From: Vagococcus luciliae
GTDB lineage: Bacteria > Bacillota > Bacilli > Lactobacillales > Vagococcaceae
Direction: 5' to 3'
DNA length: 64,000 bases
NCBI RefSeq assembly: GCF_024637875.1
Contig: NZ_CP102451.1
Coordinates: 1,181,001 to 1,245,000 of the forward strand
Shown: positions 44,825-53,500 of the stretch, piece by piece
Layout: the number at the start of each line of letters is the position of its first letter
Numbering within the stretch: position 1 is the stretch's first letter
Notes under the pieces: generated by a model
Told to the model about the DNA's origin: nothing
The model's input: the letters and a program-made list of their open reading frames with translations, nothing else
Databases searched by the model: none
Translations under genes and position numbers: made by a program

Positions 44825-45844
44825 GTGAGTTTTCAAAAAGAAATCGCAAAAATTAAAGAAAAAAAATTTGATTCTGTTTATATCCTATTGGGAAAAGAGC
44901 GGTATCTTACTAATCAATTTAAACAACAATTAATCGCATCTGGCATGGAAGAAGAAGAGCAATCTTTTAACTTGATGACTTTTGATATGAAGCAAGACTT
45001 GTTAGATAACGTTATGATAGAAGCGCAAACGATTCCTTTTTTTGGAGAAAGAAAGATTATCTTCATTCAAGAGCCATACTTTTTGACAGGTGAAAAGAAA
45101 AAGATAGATGTCGATCATAATTTAAATACATTATTAGACTATCTAGATGATCCCTCCCAATCAACGATATTAGTGTTTTTAGCGCCTTATGATAAGCTGG
45201 ACGAACGTAAGAAAATAGTAAAAAAATTAAAAAAAGAAGCAACACTGATTGATGTTTCGGATATGACTAATCGTTTGGCACAACAATATGTTTCCGATAC
45301 GATAAAAAATGAAGGTTACGAGATAAGTAAAGAGGCGTTTGAAGAATTTATTTATTTGACGAATGCTAATCTTAGCCAAATGATGAATGAATTAGATAAA
45401 TTGTTTTTGGTAGCAACTGAATCAAAAAAAATAACCAAAGAGATAGTTAAAGACCTCATCCCAAGGTCATTAGAACATAGTATTTTTGACTTACTGAAAT
45501 ACATTTTAGCCAATCAAAAAGAGCAATCATTGGCTTTATATAATGAGTTGTTGTTACAAGGGGAAGAGCCTATTAAAATTAATGCTATTCTAATTAGTCA
45601 GTTTCGTTTGTTGTTACAAGTGAAAATAATGGCAGAAAGACATTACCAACAAAGTAATATGATTGATGTCCTAAAGATTCACCCGTATCGTATTAAATTA
45701 TCCTTACAGGAAGCAAAGCGATTCGAGTTGAAGACATTGGGAGTAATTTTTGATTATCTAGTGGAAAATGATTATAAGATGAAGTCTGGATACATGGATG
45801 CTAATTTATTGTTTGAATTATTTTTGATGAAACAATTTAAATAA
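44825..45844 (+). CDS. holA: DNA polymerase III subunit delta
   Basis: A 339-residue clamp-loader subunit that opens the sliding clamp. It starts at a GTG (44825) behind AGAAGGATG. The N-terminal fold is recognisable from DSVYILLGKERYLTNQFKQQ and FGERKIIFIQEPYF, the middle from LTNANLSQMMNELDKLF, and the C-terminal helical domain from SIFDLLKYILANQKEQSLAL and ISQFRLLLQVKIMAE. Its location after comEC and before the converging rpsT is the standard Bacillota order. Confidence 0.93.
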   Translation: MSFQKEIAKIKEKKFDSVYILLGKERYLTNQFKQQLIASGMEEEEQSFNLMTFDMKQDLLDNVMIEAQTIPFFGERKIIFIQEPYFLTGEKKKIDVDHNLNTLLDYLDDPSQSTILVFLAPYDKLDERKKIVKKLKKEATLIDVSDMTNRLAQQYVSDTIKNEGYEISKEAFEEFIYLTNANLSQMMNELDKLFLVATESKKITKEIVKDLIPRSLEHSIFDLLKYILANQKEQSLALYNELLLQGEEPIKINAILISQFRLLLQVKIMAERHYQQSNMIDVLKIHPYRIKLSLQEAKRFELKTLGVIFDYLVENDYKMKSGYMDANLLFELFLMKQFK

Positions 45845-45847
45845 AAG

Positions 45848-45897
45848 AAAAAACTTGATGACTAGAAATCAAAAGATTCAGTCAATCAAGTTTTTTT
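45848..45897. terminator. Bidirectional terminator between holA and rpsT
   Basis: AAAAACTTGATGACT (ending at 45863) pairs with AGTCAATCAAGTTTTTTT (45880-45897) with one bulge. The minus-strand arm includes the end of rpsT. Confidence 0.8.
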
Positions 45898-46150
45898 ATT
45901 TTGCGATTTTTTTAGCTAAACGTGATTTTTCACGATTTGCTTTATTTTGATGGATTAATCCTTTTGCACTAACCATATCAATTTCACGTGTAGCAGCAAC
46001 TAATAATTCTTGTTGATTATCAGCATTTTCTTCTACAGCTTTTTCAAATTTCTTCATAGCAGTACGCATTTTGCTTAATTTTGCAGAGTTAGACTCGTTT
46101 GCAATTTTGCTAGTGCGAGCACGTTTGATAGCAGATTCGATATTTGGCAT
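45896..46150 (-). CDS. rpsT: 30S ribosomal protein S20
   Basis: An 84-residue, lysine-rich helical protein of the small subunit, [20 protein letters not shown] at the start and the [10 protein letters not shown] core near residue 65. The minus-strand start follows CGGAGGTGAAAACAA. It converges on holA as in most Bacillota. Confidence 0.97.
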   Translation of the reverse strand: MPNIESAIKRARTSKIANESNSAKLSKMRTAMKKFEKAVEENADNQQELLVAATREIDMVSAKGLIHQNKANREKSRLAKKIAK

Positions 46151-46257
46151 TTGTTTTCACCTCCGACATAGAGTTTACATTGATAAATCATATGTAATCA
46201 ACATTCTCATTATACAGAAACCATAATCAGTTTGCAATAAATTAATTGCAATGTTTC

Positions 46258-47112
46258 TTAATTTAAATCTAAAATGGTGACACCGATGACATCTGGTCCA
46301 GTATGAACACCTAATACAGGACTAACGTCATTAAAATAAATGACGGTTGCATGTGGTAATTTTTCTTCAATTGTTTTTTTGACAAGTTCAGCTTCCTCTT
46401 TACATGTTCCATAAGCAATGGCTATTTGATAATCGGTGCTATTTTCACCAAAAGCGACTAATTGATCAATCATTTTTTGTAGACTTTTTTTCCGTCCACG
46501 AGCTTTTGCTACGGTATAATATATTCCTTCACTATTACATGAAATCACTGGGTTTAAATTTAATGCTGTTCCAAGAATGGAAGTAACTAAACCAATTCTT
46601 CCACCCTTTTTTAAATATTCAAGGGTTGGAATACTAAAAAAGATACGTCCCTTTTTAGGTAATAATTCTCCAATTTCAACAAGAGAATCAAATGTATAGT
46701 GTTTATCAATTAATTCTTTTAAATAAGCGGCTTGTATTCCACCACCAACACCAATGCTTTTGGTATCGATAATATGAGATGTTATATCTTTATGATCATT
46801 TAGTAATAATCTTAATGCATTAAACGTTCCACTCAAACCACTAGAAATTGTCATCGCTAAAATATGCGTATACCCATCATTTTTTATTTGTTGAATAGTA
46901 TTTTCAATGATTTCAAGTGAGGGAAGGGATGTTGTTGGGATTTCTTGATCAAGTCGGTCATAAATTTCAGCGGCTGTGATATCGATTTTATCCAAGAAGC
47001 TTCCATTTGAATAATTAATACTTAAAGGAACAATAAATACACCATCTAGTGTTGCGATTTCTGGTGGTAAGTCCATTCCAGAATCAACAAATAATGCGAT
47101 TTTTTCAGTCAT
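46258..47112 (-). CDS. DegV family fatty-acid-binding protein (FakB-like)
   Basis: A 284-residue protein of the DegV fold. The N-terminus has IALFVDSGMDLPPEI, followed by the lipid-headgroup motif AMTISSGLSGTFNALR and the DTKSIGVGGGIQAAYL segment. DegV proteins bind a fatty acid and present it to FakA kinase, allowing exogenous fatty acids to enter phospholipid. A fakA gene is not in the window, and several FakB paralogues are usual, so the substrate fatty acid cannot be said. The start overlaps the end of the DUF1836 gene by 8 nt, a coupled pair. Confidence 0.9.
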   Translation of the reverse strand: MTEKIALFVDSGMDLPPEIATLDGVFIVPLSINYSNGSFLDKIDITAAEIYDRLDQEIPTTSLPSLEIIENTIQQIKNDGYTHILAMTISSGLSGTFNALRLLLNDHKDITSHIIDTKSIGVGGGIQAAYLKELIDKHYTFDSLVEIGELLPKKGRIFFSIPTLEYLKKGGRIGLVTSILGTALNLNPVISCNSEGIYYTVAKARGRKKSLQKMIDQLVAFGENSTDYQIAIAYGTCKEEAELVKKTIEEKLPHATVIYFNDVSPVLGVHTGPDVIGVTILDLN

Positions 47113-47653
47113 GTTGTGATGCCATCTCCTTATTGTTTATCATATTTAGCGTAGATGTGAGAGCAGATTCTGTAAATAATTTACTCACAATTGTAATACA
47201 TGCCCAACGAATAGGGGCGATATCTGTTTCGGGATTATTAAATATAATCGTTTCTCCCTGTGTTGAAAAAGCATGAAGTGATTCATGAAGGTACTGACAA
47301 AATAAATTGTAAGCATCTTTTGAATTAGTATTTTCAGTTTGTAAATCAATGCTTTGTTGAATAGAAGGAATATCAAATACTTGTTTTAAAATAGTAATTA
47401 CAATAATCCTTGCAATATGTTTTCGACTATATCTTTTTTTGATTGGTTTAGGAATTAACTTTAATTTAACGTAATTATTTACCATTGAGGGGGTTAATGG
47501 CTTAAAAGGTATGCCATTTTCAGATAAAGGTTGTAAATATCGATCAATAATAGTAACTAATTGGTCCATATAAACATCAATATCTGGTAATTCATCCCAT
47601 ACAGGTAGAGAAAAATCTGTTAAATTATCCGTAATGGAATTATTCAATATCAA
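47105..47653 (-). CDS. DUF1836 protein, putative DNA-binding
   Basis: A 182-residue protein. Residues about 15-110 match DUF1836, whose fold is thought to be MerR-like: FKPLTPSMVNNYVKLKLIPK with a following KKRYSRKHIARIIVITILKQ. That pattern (tip helix, 'vnnYvk..lip.p....Ys..hi') suggests a helix-turn-helix regulator. The remaining about 70 residues are variable. It is the first gene of a two-gene unit with the DegV-family gene in many lactic acid bacteria, and might regulate it. Target unknown. Confidence 0.8.
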   Translation of the reverse strand: MILNNSITDNLTDFSLPVWDELPDIDVYMDQLVTIIDRYLQPLSENGIPFKPLTPSMVNNYVKLKLIPKPIKKRYSRKHIARIIVITILKQVFDIPSIQQSIDLQTENTNSKDAYNLFCQYLHESLHAFSTQGETIIFNNPETDIAPIRWACITIVSKLFTESALTSTLNMINNKEMASQHD

Positions 47654-47703
47654 AAACTCCTTTATCTAGTTTTTAAAACTATATCATAAAGTTTGATGAA
47701 TGA

Positions 47704-47739
47704 CAATAAAAAAATCTTGGACAATTTGTCCAAGATTTT
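47704..47739 (-). terminator. Terminator of the metal ATPase gene
   Basis: AAAATCTTGGACAA (47711-47724) pairs with TTGTCCAAGATTTT (47726-47739); read on the minus strand the stem is followed by TTTTTTTATT. The ATPase stop codon sits in the stem base. Confidence 0.88.
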
Positions 47740-49651
47740 AGTTAGCTGTCTTTGTTTTTGATTGAGTATAGAAAGGTTTTTTTTCTTTTTTGATTGGTTT
47801 TAACATTCTCAAACCATTTAATATTACTAAAATGGTACTACCTTCATGCCCAATAACACCTAAAGGAAGATTTATAACTTGTAAAAAGTTTGAAATAATC
47901 AGCAAAACAATGACAGAAATAGAAAAGATGATATTTTCTGTTACAATTTTTTTCAGTTTTATAGACATTTTATGACTCATTGCTAATTTATTTAAATCAT
48001 TTTGCATTAATACAATATCAGCAACATCAATAGCAATGTCAGTTCCTTGCCCCATAGCTACACCAATTGTAGCATTTGCTAATGCTGGAGCATCATTTAT
48101 CCCATCACCAATCATAGCGTTAGTTCCAACTTTTTCTTTTTGTTCTTTAATAAAAATTGTTTTATCTTCGGGTAGGCAGTCAGCTATTACATGATCCACA
48201 CCAACTATTTTAGCAACAGCATTGGCTGTTTGATGATGATCGCCTGTTAACATAGTAGTTGTAATACCAGCTTCTTTAAAATATTTAACACATTCAATCG
48301 CTTCAGGTTTTGGTACATCAAGTAATCCGAAGAACGCTACTACTTGATTATTTTTAGATAGATAAATGACTGTCTTTCCTTCTTGCTGTAATTGCAATGT
48401 TTTTTCCATCGTTTTATTATCAAGGTGTTTATTTGTCACAAAATCACTGTTTCCAACTTTCCATAAAGTATCTTCTTCAGTTGCTTGCATACCTGATCCT
48501 GCAATTTCTTCTACAATAAGTGTGTCGTTAATCGATACCTTTGAATCTTGATAGAATCTCACAATGGCATTGGCTAAAGGATGAGTAGAATTTTTTTCAA
48601 TGGTCACTAAAGCTGAAATGGCTTTATCACATTGGGTTTCAATAAATATTTCATCTGTTACAATAGGAATTCCTTTTGTAAGAGTTCCTGTTTTATCAAA
48701 GGTAATAGCTTTTAAATCAGATAATGATTCTAAGAAGACGCCACCTTTAAACAAGACACCGTTCTTAGCCCCATTTGAAATAGCAGCTAGAGTAGCAGGT
48801 GTAGCTGAGGCAACAAGAGCGCAAGGAGAGGCGACAACTAATAGAACCATCCCACGATAGAAACTCTCACTCCAAGTCCAACCTAAAACGAAATAAGGAA
48901 GGAAAATCATTAGTGGGACAATAACCAATACAGCTTTAACGTAGACATTTTCAAATCGATCTAAGAAACTTGCTGTTTTTGAAGGCGTATTTTGTGCTTC
49001 ATCAACTAATTGAATGATTTTACTAAACAAGGTATCTTTAGCTTCTTTGGTTACTATCATCGAGATAGCATTTCCTACATTAATTGTTCCAGCGAATAAA
49101 GAATCATGGCTTAATTTTTCGACAGGAATCGATTCGCCTGTAATGGCAGCTTCGTCAATAGAAGAGTAATCACTTAGTAATTCACCATCAATTGGGACAC
49201 TCGCCCCTTTTGGAACAAGTAATGTGTCACCAATTTTTAGTTCTGCAACTGGCACTTCTTTTGTTGTGTTATCAGATAATAATAAAAAAGCATTTTCTGG
49301 TTGGATAGCCATTAAGTTTTCAATTTCTTTTTTGCTTTTACTTGTAGTGTATTCTTCTAGTGAACCACTTAATGAAAAAATAAAAGTTAACATAATTCCT
49401 TCAAAATAAAATTGAATCGTACAGGCACCGATAGCAGCTAGAGCCATTAATAAATCGACACTTAAATGTTTATTCTCAATTGTGTCTTCAATTCCTTCTT
49501 TTGTCTGTGAGAATCCTCCAATAATCATTCCGATAATATAAATAATAGGAGCAAAAGTCATGTTATTTTTTTCTACAATAAAACCTAGTAACATAAGGAC
49601 ACCACAGACGATTGTAGCAAGCATTTGTTTGTTTTCTTTAAGATAAGTCAT
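47738..49651 (-). CDS. P1B-4-type metal-exporting ATPase (iron/cobalt, PfeT/PmtA/FrvA-like)
   Basis: A 637-residue P-type ATPase starting at 49651 (behind TAAGGAGGTAATAC on the minus strand); a start 33 nt further upstream overlaps that ribosome site. There is no N-terminal metal-binding domain. Core motifs: SSIDEAAITGESIPVEK (actuator TGES), phosphorylation site FDKTGTLTKG, the HP motif NSTHPLANAI and GDGINDAPALANA. The sixth-helix motif is SPC (VVASPCALVASATPATLAAI), not CPC, and the eighth helix has HEGSTILVILNGLRML; SPC plus HEGS is the signature of P1B-4 pumps that export Fe(II) or Co(II). Automatic labels of 'cadmium/zinc ATPase' would probably be wrong. Tandem Fur/PerR-like boxes precede it. 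Confidence 0.9.
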   Translation of the reverse strand: MTYLKENKQMLATIVCGVLMLLGFIVEKNNMTFAPIIYIIGMIIGGFSQTKEGIEDTIENKHLSVDLLMALAAIGACTIQFYFEGIMLTFIFSLSGSLEEYTTSKSKKEIENLMAIQPENAFLLLSDNTTKEVPVAELKIGDTLLVPKGASVPIDGELLSDYSSIDEAAITGESIPVEKLSHDSLFAGTINVGNAISMIVTKEAKDTLFSKIIQLVDEAQNTPSKTASFLDRFENVYVKAVLVIVPLMIFLPYFVLGWTWSESFYRGMVLLVVASPCALVASATPATLAAISNGAKNGVLFKGGVFLESLSDLKAITFDKTGTLTKGIPIVTDEIFIETQCDKAISALVTIEKNSTHPLANAIVRFYQDSKVSINDTLIVEEIAGSGMQATEEDTLWKVGNSDFVTNKHLDNKTMEKTLQLQQEGKTVIYLSKNNQVVAFFGLLDVPKPEAIECVKYFKEAGITTTMLTGDHHQTANAVAKIVGVDHVIADCLPEDKTIFIKEQKEKVGTNAMIGDGINDAPALANATIGVAMGQGTDIAIDVADIVLMQNDLNKLAMSHKMSIKLKKIVTENIIFSISVIVLLIISNFLQVINLPLGVIGHEGSTILVILNGLRMLKPIKKEKKPFYTQSKTKTAN

Positions 49652-49724
49652 TTGTATTACCTCCTTATGAAGCAAGTGTAACACAAAAAAAGTTAGATTA
49701 GAATAGTTATAATCTAGATGGGAT

Positions 49725-49739
49725 TGATAGTCGTTATCA
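49725..49739 (-). promoter_or_regulatory. Fur-family box 1 upstream of the P1B-4 ATPase
   Basis: TGATAGT-C-GTTATCA is a 7-1-7 inverted repeat differing from the Fur consensus TGATAAT-N-ATTATCA at two symmetric positions; the palindrome extends to ATTGATA/TATCAAT. On the minus strand it overlaps a possible -35 (TTGATA, with TAGATT 18 nt on). Confidence 0.65.
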
Positions 49740-49740
49740 A

Positions 49741-49755
49741 TGATAATGATTATAA
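49741..49755 (-). promoter_or_regulatory. Fur/PerR-family box 2 upstream of the P1B-4 ATPase
   Basis: TGATAAT-G-ATTATAA lies one base past box 1. It differs by one base from both the Fur 7-1-7 consensus (TGATAATNATTATCA) and the PerR consensus (TTATAATNATTATAA), so either regulator, or both, could bind. Confidence 0.7.
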
Positions 49756-49758
49756 AAT

Positions 49759-49780
49759 AAGAAGCGATAAATCGCTTCTT
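49759..49780 (-). terminator. Terminator of uppP
   Basis: AAGAAGCGAT (49759-49768) pairs perfectly with ATCGCTTCTT (49771-49780); on the minus strand it is followed by ATTTTATAA, a moderate U tail. It lies immediately upstream of the Fur-like boxes. Confidence 0.7.
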
Positions 49781-49795
49781 TAAAAGGTTTTTTTA

Positions 49796-50629
49796 TTATA
49801 GAGTTGTTAGCCAGTAAATGAGAATGATCGTTCCCAAAATAATTCGATACCAACCAAATACTTTGAAGTCATGTTTTTTAATGTAACCCATCAAGAATTT
49901 GATTGCTAGGATAGAAACAATAAATGCAACTAAAGAACCCACTGATAATAAAATAATTTCAGAAGAACCAAATGAGTTTCCTTTTAAAACAAATTTAATC
50001 ATTTTTAAGCCACTAGCACCAAACATTACTGGAATACCTAAAAAGAAAGTGAACTCAGCAGCAACATAACGAGAGCAGCCGATAATCATCGCACCGATAA
50101 TGGTTGCACCAGAACGAGAAGTACCTGGAATTAAAGCTAGTACTTGAAATAGACCTATAATAAATGCTGTTTTATAAGTTAACTGATTGAGTGTTGTTGT
50201 AGTGGGTTTGATTGTTTTGTTTCTATTTTCAACGATAATAAATAAAATACCATATAATATCAACATCATAGCAACAGGAACAAACTTGTGGAAATGTTCT
50301 TCTAAAAAGTCATCAAATAGAAAGCCAAATATAACAGCTGGGATACAAGCAACTACGACTTTAAACCATAAAGACCAAGTATCTTTTTTTTCAATATCTG
50401 ATTTATTTCTAGCAAATGGGTTTAATTTGTTAAAATAAAGAACGACTACTGCAAGAATTGCCCCTAATTGAATGACAACATTAAACATCTCTTTAAAATC
50501 ATTTGAAGCATCAAGTTTTAAAAATTGATCGACTAAAATCAAATGACCAGTGCTACTGATCGGTAGCCACTCTGTAATCCCTTCAACAATCCCCAAAAAG
50601 ATTACTTTTAATATATTATAAAAATCCAT
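49796..50629 (-). CDS. uppP: Undecaprenyl-diphosphatase (BacA/UppP)
   Basis: A 277-residue membrane enzyme with about eight helices that removes a phosphate from undecaprenyl diphosphate, recycling the lipid carrier; higher activity raises bacitracin resistance. Signature motifs are [20 protein letters not shown] (with the catalytic Glu and the SSTGH segment) and [19 protein letters not shown]. The start ATG follows a minus-strand AAAGGGGAATAATAGGA. It complements uppS, which makes the same carrier, at 57743. Confidence 0.96.
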   Translation of the reverse strand: MDFYNILKVIFLGIVEGITEWLPISSTGHLILVDQFLKLDASNDFKEMFNVVIQLGAILAVVVLYFNKLNPFARNKSDIEKKDTWSLWFKVVVACIPAVIFGFLFDDFLEEHFHKFVPVAMMLILYGILFIIVENRNKTIKPTTTTLNQLTYKTAFIIGLFQVLALIPGTSRSGATIIGAMIIGCSRYVAAEFTFFLGIPVMFGASGLKMIKFVLKGNSFGSSEIILLSVGSLVAFIVSILAIKFLMGYIKKHDFKVFGWYRIILGTIILIYWLTTL

Positions 50630-50716
50630 TCCTATTATTCCCCTTTTTTCCTTTTTATCTCAATTAAGTATACAGTATCTTTTTTTAAAACCAAATCTTT
50701 TTTTGAGAATAGAAAT

Positions 50717-50747
50717 ACCCTTAGAAAAATTTAATTATCTAAGGGTA
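50717..50747 (-). terminator. Terminator of the MBL-fold hydrolase gene (weak U tail)
   Basis: TACCCTTAGA (50717-50726) pairs with TCTAAGGGTA (50738-50747) with an 11-nt AT-rich loop; the tail on the minus strand is TTTCTATTCTC, so termination may be partial. Confidence 0.6.
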
Positions 50748-50757
50748 GGAATGCTAT

Positions 50758-51387
50758 TTAATTAAAAAACGGGTTTTCTCTTTTTTCACGACCAATACTT
50801 GTTACAGGACCATGACCAGAATAGGCTTTGAAGTCGTCTGGTAAAGTAAATAATTCGGCTTTGATACCAGATAAAAGAACTTGTGAATCACCAAAAGGTA
50901 AATCAGTTCGACCGACACTACCTCTAAATAATGCGTCACCACAAACAACAAAATCATCAAATATAAAGCTAACACTTCCAGGTGAATGTCCTGGAGTAGG
51001 AACAACTTTAAAAGTGATATCACCAATAGTGTAGGTATCATAGTTTTTAAATTCGAATTCCGCTTCTCTTGCTGTAACGTCAGCCATATCATCATGACGA
51101 GCTAGACCTGACAAGTTTAATTGTGGGTCAGTTAACCAAGATTGTTCAATTGGACTGATATAGACAGGAATGTTGTAACGATCGCGAATCGCGTCAACGG
51201 CACCAATATGATCATAGTGAGCATGAGTAATTAAAATCGCTTCAGGTTTTACGTTAAGCTCATCAATGGTAGATTCAATTTTTTTTGCCTCATCACCTGG
51301 ATCAACAATTAATAGCGACTGTTCATTATAAATCAGGTAGCAATTTTCTTGGATTGTACCTGTTGGAATTTGTTTAATAGTTAACAC
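50758..51387 (-). CDS. Metallo-beta-lactamase-fold hydrolase (YqgX/GloB-like)
   Basis: A 209-residue cytoplasmic hydrolase. The zinc motif is AILITHAHYDHIGAVDAIRD, with further ligands in VVPTPGHSPGSVSFIF and FVVCGDALFRGSVGRTDLPF, and a C-terminal SGHGPVTSIGREKRENPFF. This is the YqgX subgroup, related to hydroxyacylglutathione hydrolases; the bacterium probably makes little glutathione-type thiol of the same kind, so the true substrate is unknown. Single gene, divergent from the membrane protein at 51506. Confidence 0.9.
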   Translation of the reverse strand: MLTIKQIPTGTIQENCYLIYNEQSLLIVDPGDEAKKIESTIDELNVKPEAILITHAHYDHIGAVDAIRDRYNIPVYISPIEQSWLTDPQLNLSGLARHDDMADVTAREAEFEFKNYDTYTIGDITFKVVPTPGHSPGSVSFIFDDFVVCGDALFRGSVGRTDLPFGDSQVLLSGIKAELFTLPDDFKAYSGHGPVTSIGREKRENPFFN

Positions 51388-51505
51388 ATCAATTCCTCCT
51401 TTGAGTATAAATGTATTATAACGAAAAAAAGGATATTTCTAAAGTATAAAGAATTTTGTTAAGAAGGAAAAAATATTGTAAACTAAGTAGGGAAAGAGAG
51501 GTGCT

Positions 51506-52852
51506 GTGGTGGAGAGCGTGAAAAAGAAGTTTGAATCATTACAGTTTATTCCTTTTGTATTGGTTAATGGAATGAACTTATTTCCAATATTTATTTTGGT
51601 ACATATTTTTTTACAAAATAATCGTGAATTTCATTATTTATTACCCTTACTATTCTTTTATTGCTTTAAATCAACTATTTTGTTTTTAATTCGTTTAAAA
51701 ACATTGCCTATGCGACGCTTATTATTTGTAGCAATTGGACTAGGTATTTTAGGTTGTGGATTTGGTTTATTACTTAATCAATCGATTGCGTTTGGTTGGA
51801 TTGCTGGAGGATTATTGGGTATTTGTTCAGGTTTAATGTTTCCAAGCTATATGACAGTTATGTTTCATGAGAGAACACTGAATGATTTTAATAATAAAAA
51901 AAGCAATCAATTATATTCATTAGGTTTTGCCATTGTTTTTTCAACTATATTGTTTAAGTTGATTGATGTATCAATAGTAGGAACCTTTTTATTTTTAGGA
52001 TTAAATTTATTGTTGTTAGCTAGCATTTTATCAACTTATCCAACCTATACAATAGATGAAACTATTCCTTATCCAAATTATTCAACTATTGAAACACTTG
52101 TTTTATTTTTTGTTGGATTTTTTAGTGTGTTTATCATAAAAGGGGATAAAAAATTAGGTGTGAGTCATTTTTTATTAACACTGATGATTATAATGGCTAT
52201 ACTGTTGGTTATTTACTTTATTTACTATAAAAAAATTACGCGTCAACGTCAATTTAGACCGCTAGAGAGTGCTATGATGTTATATAAAGGTATGTTGACT
52301 AATTTTATTTTAGTGTTTTGCACATTGTATCAAATGATTAATCATGGAAAATCTTCATTAATGATAATATATAGTTTGTATTTAACTTCCATTATTATCT
52401 CTCCAATGATGGCAAAAAAAATACAGAATAAAGAGAGAACTATTTTTTATGGATTGATGTTTAGTTTTTTATTATTGATAATGCACGAATTATTTTATGT
52501 AGGAGTGTTTACTTTAAGTGTGATTACCTCTATTTATAATCAACAATTAAATCAAGCAGTTTATCATTATCCAGTTTTGCCAAGAGATTTTCGGTTAATT
52601 GCCAAATATCGTTTAGGAAATATTGGAAGCATTTTACATCAATTACTTATGATGGCAACGTTATTTATCGTAACAAAGTGTGCACATAATGTATCGTTAG
52701 ATAATATTCTTCGAAGTTATACTTTTAAACAAATTGATACAAATGCTATATCAGTATTAGATATGAGTAAATATGCCTTATTAGGATGGTTTGCCATTAT
52801 TTTGATAATATTGCAAAATAGACAAAAAAAAGAAGCTGTCTTTTCAAAATAA
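51506..52852 (+). CDS. Unrecognised polytopic membrane protein (possible distant MFS relative)
   Basis: I do not recognise this 448-residue protein. It starts at a GTG at 51506 (behind GGAAAGAGAGGTG; GTG at 51509 is also possible). About twelve hydrophobic segments are visible, for example PLLFFYCFKSTILFLIRLKT and FGWIAGGLLGICSGLMFPSY, separated by short basic loops. The helix count, the central cytoplasmic stretch around residues 245-260 (KKITRQRQFRPLESAM) and the glycine-rich fourth helix recall the major facilitator fold, but no MFS motif A is clear. It stands alone, converges on the DUF308 gene and has no informative neighbour. Transport is a guess from topology. Confidence 0.6.
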   Translation: MVESVKKKFESLQFIPFVLVNGMNLFPIFILVHIFLQNNREFHYLLPLLFFYCFKSTILFLIRLKTLPMRRLLFVAIGLGILGCGFGLLLNQSIAFGWIAGGLLGICSGLMFPSYMTVMFHERTLNDFNNKKSNQLYSLGFAIVFSTILFKLIDVSIVGTFLFLGLNLLLLASILSTYPTYTIDETIPYPNYSTIETLVLFFVGFFSVFIIKGDKKLGVSHFLLTLMIIMAILLVIYFIYYKKITRQRQFRPLESAMMLYKGMLTNFILVFCTLYQMINHGKSSLMIIYSLYLTSIIISPMMAKKIQNKERTIFYGLMFSFLLLIMHELFYVGVFTLSVITSIYNQQLNQAVYHYPVLPRDFRLIAKYRLGNIGSILHQLLMMATLFIVTKCAHNVSLDNILRSYTFKQIDTNAISVLDMSKYALLGWFAIILIILQNRQKKEAVFSK

Positions 52853-52872
52853 AAGATTAGCTTCTTTTTTTT
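52824..52872. terminator. Bidirectional terminator at 52.85 kb
   Basis: AAAAAAAAGAAGCT (52823-52836) pairs with AGCTTCTTTTTTTT (52859-52872); the loop itself can form a small TCTTTT/AAAAGA stem. Both converging genes end inside it. Confidence 0.85.
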
Positions 52873-53426
52873 ATAATTTGATAATTTTCCCAAAGAAGAA
52901 TTCCCCCAGAGAGAAAATAATAGACGATGGCAAACATTAAAGGATTAATGAATGGAATAAACGATTGGAATATTAATATAACTCCACATAAGATGGAGAT
53001 CCCTTGTATGATCCTAAAAGTGATAAGAAGTTGTGATTCATTGATAAATTCCAATTCACTCAAAATAATTTGTGGGATATAATCCCAAATAAACCAAAGA
53101 CCACAAATGACACAAAGTGCATTATTTGTTGCTGAAAAATTAAAGATAATAGAAAGACCAACAATGACACTGACAATTCCTGAGATGAGATAAATAATAT
53201 GCCATGTTTCTTTTGGCTCCAATCGAATGTTTGTCGAATAATAATTAAAGTTTAAAAAACCTTTTAAAATAGCGACAAGTCCCATGATAATACTAAATTG
53301 TTTGATTTGTGAATCAAGATGGAAAACCATAATAAACCCAAAAATCATCATCAATCCACCCATTAAAAATGAATGCCACTCTATTTTCTTTGCATACTTT
53401 AAAAGTGTGTTGCTAAATTGCTTCAT
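52857..53426 (-). CDS. DUF308 (HdeD-like) membrane protein
   Basis: A 189-residue protein with six predicted helices arranged in pairs, for example FLMGGLMMIFGFIMVFHLDS and IIYLISGIVSVIVGLSIIFN, each with the glycine-rich '.hhhG..hhh.G.hhh' pattern of DUF308/HdeD. HdeD has been tied to acid resistance in enteric bacteria; in lactic acid bacteria the role is unknown. It is a single gene with ribosome site AAGGAGTG on the minus strand. Confidence 0.8.
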   Translation of the reverse strand: MKQFSNTLLKYAKKIEWHSFLMGGLMMIFGFIMVFHLDSQIKQFSIIMGLVAILKGFLNFNYYSTNIRLEPKETWHIIYLISGIVSVIVGLSIIFNFSATNNALCVICGLWFIWDYIPQIILSELEFINESQLLITFRIIQGISILCGVILIFQSFIPFINPLMFAIVYYFLSGGILLWENYQIIKKRS

Positions 53427-53500
53427 TTTTATAACACTCCTTAATCTAATCGAACTTTTTCATTTTACCATGAAATAAAGGAGCTGAGTAGATAAAAAGA

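Noticed and set aside
47738-49651. Zinc/cadmium (CadA/ZntA) assignment for the P-type ATPase
   Set aside because: The sixth-helix motif is SPC, not CPC, and HEGS is present in the eighth helix, as in P1B-4 pumps; no metal-binding N-terminal domain.
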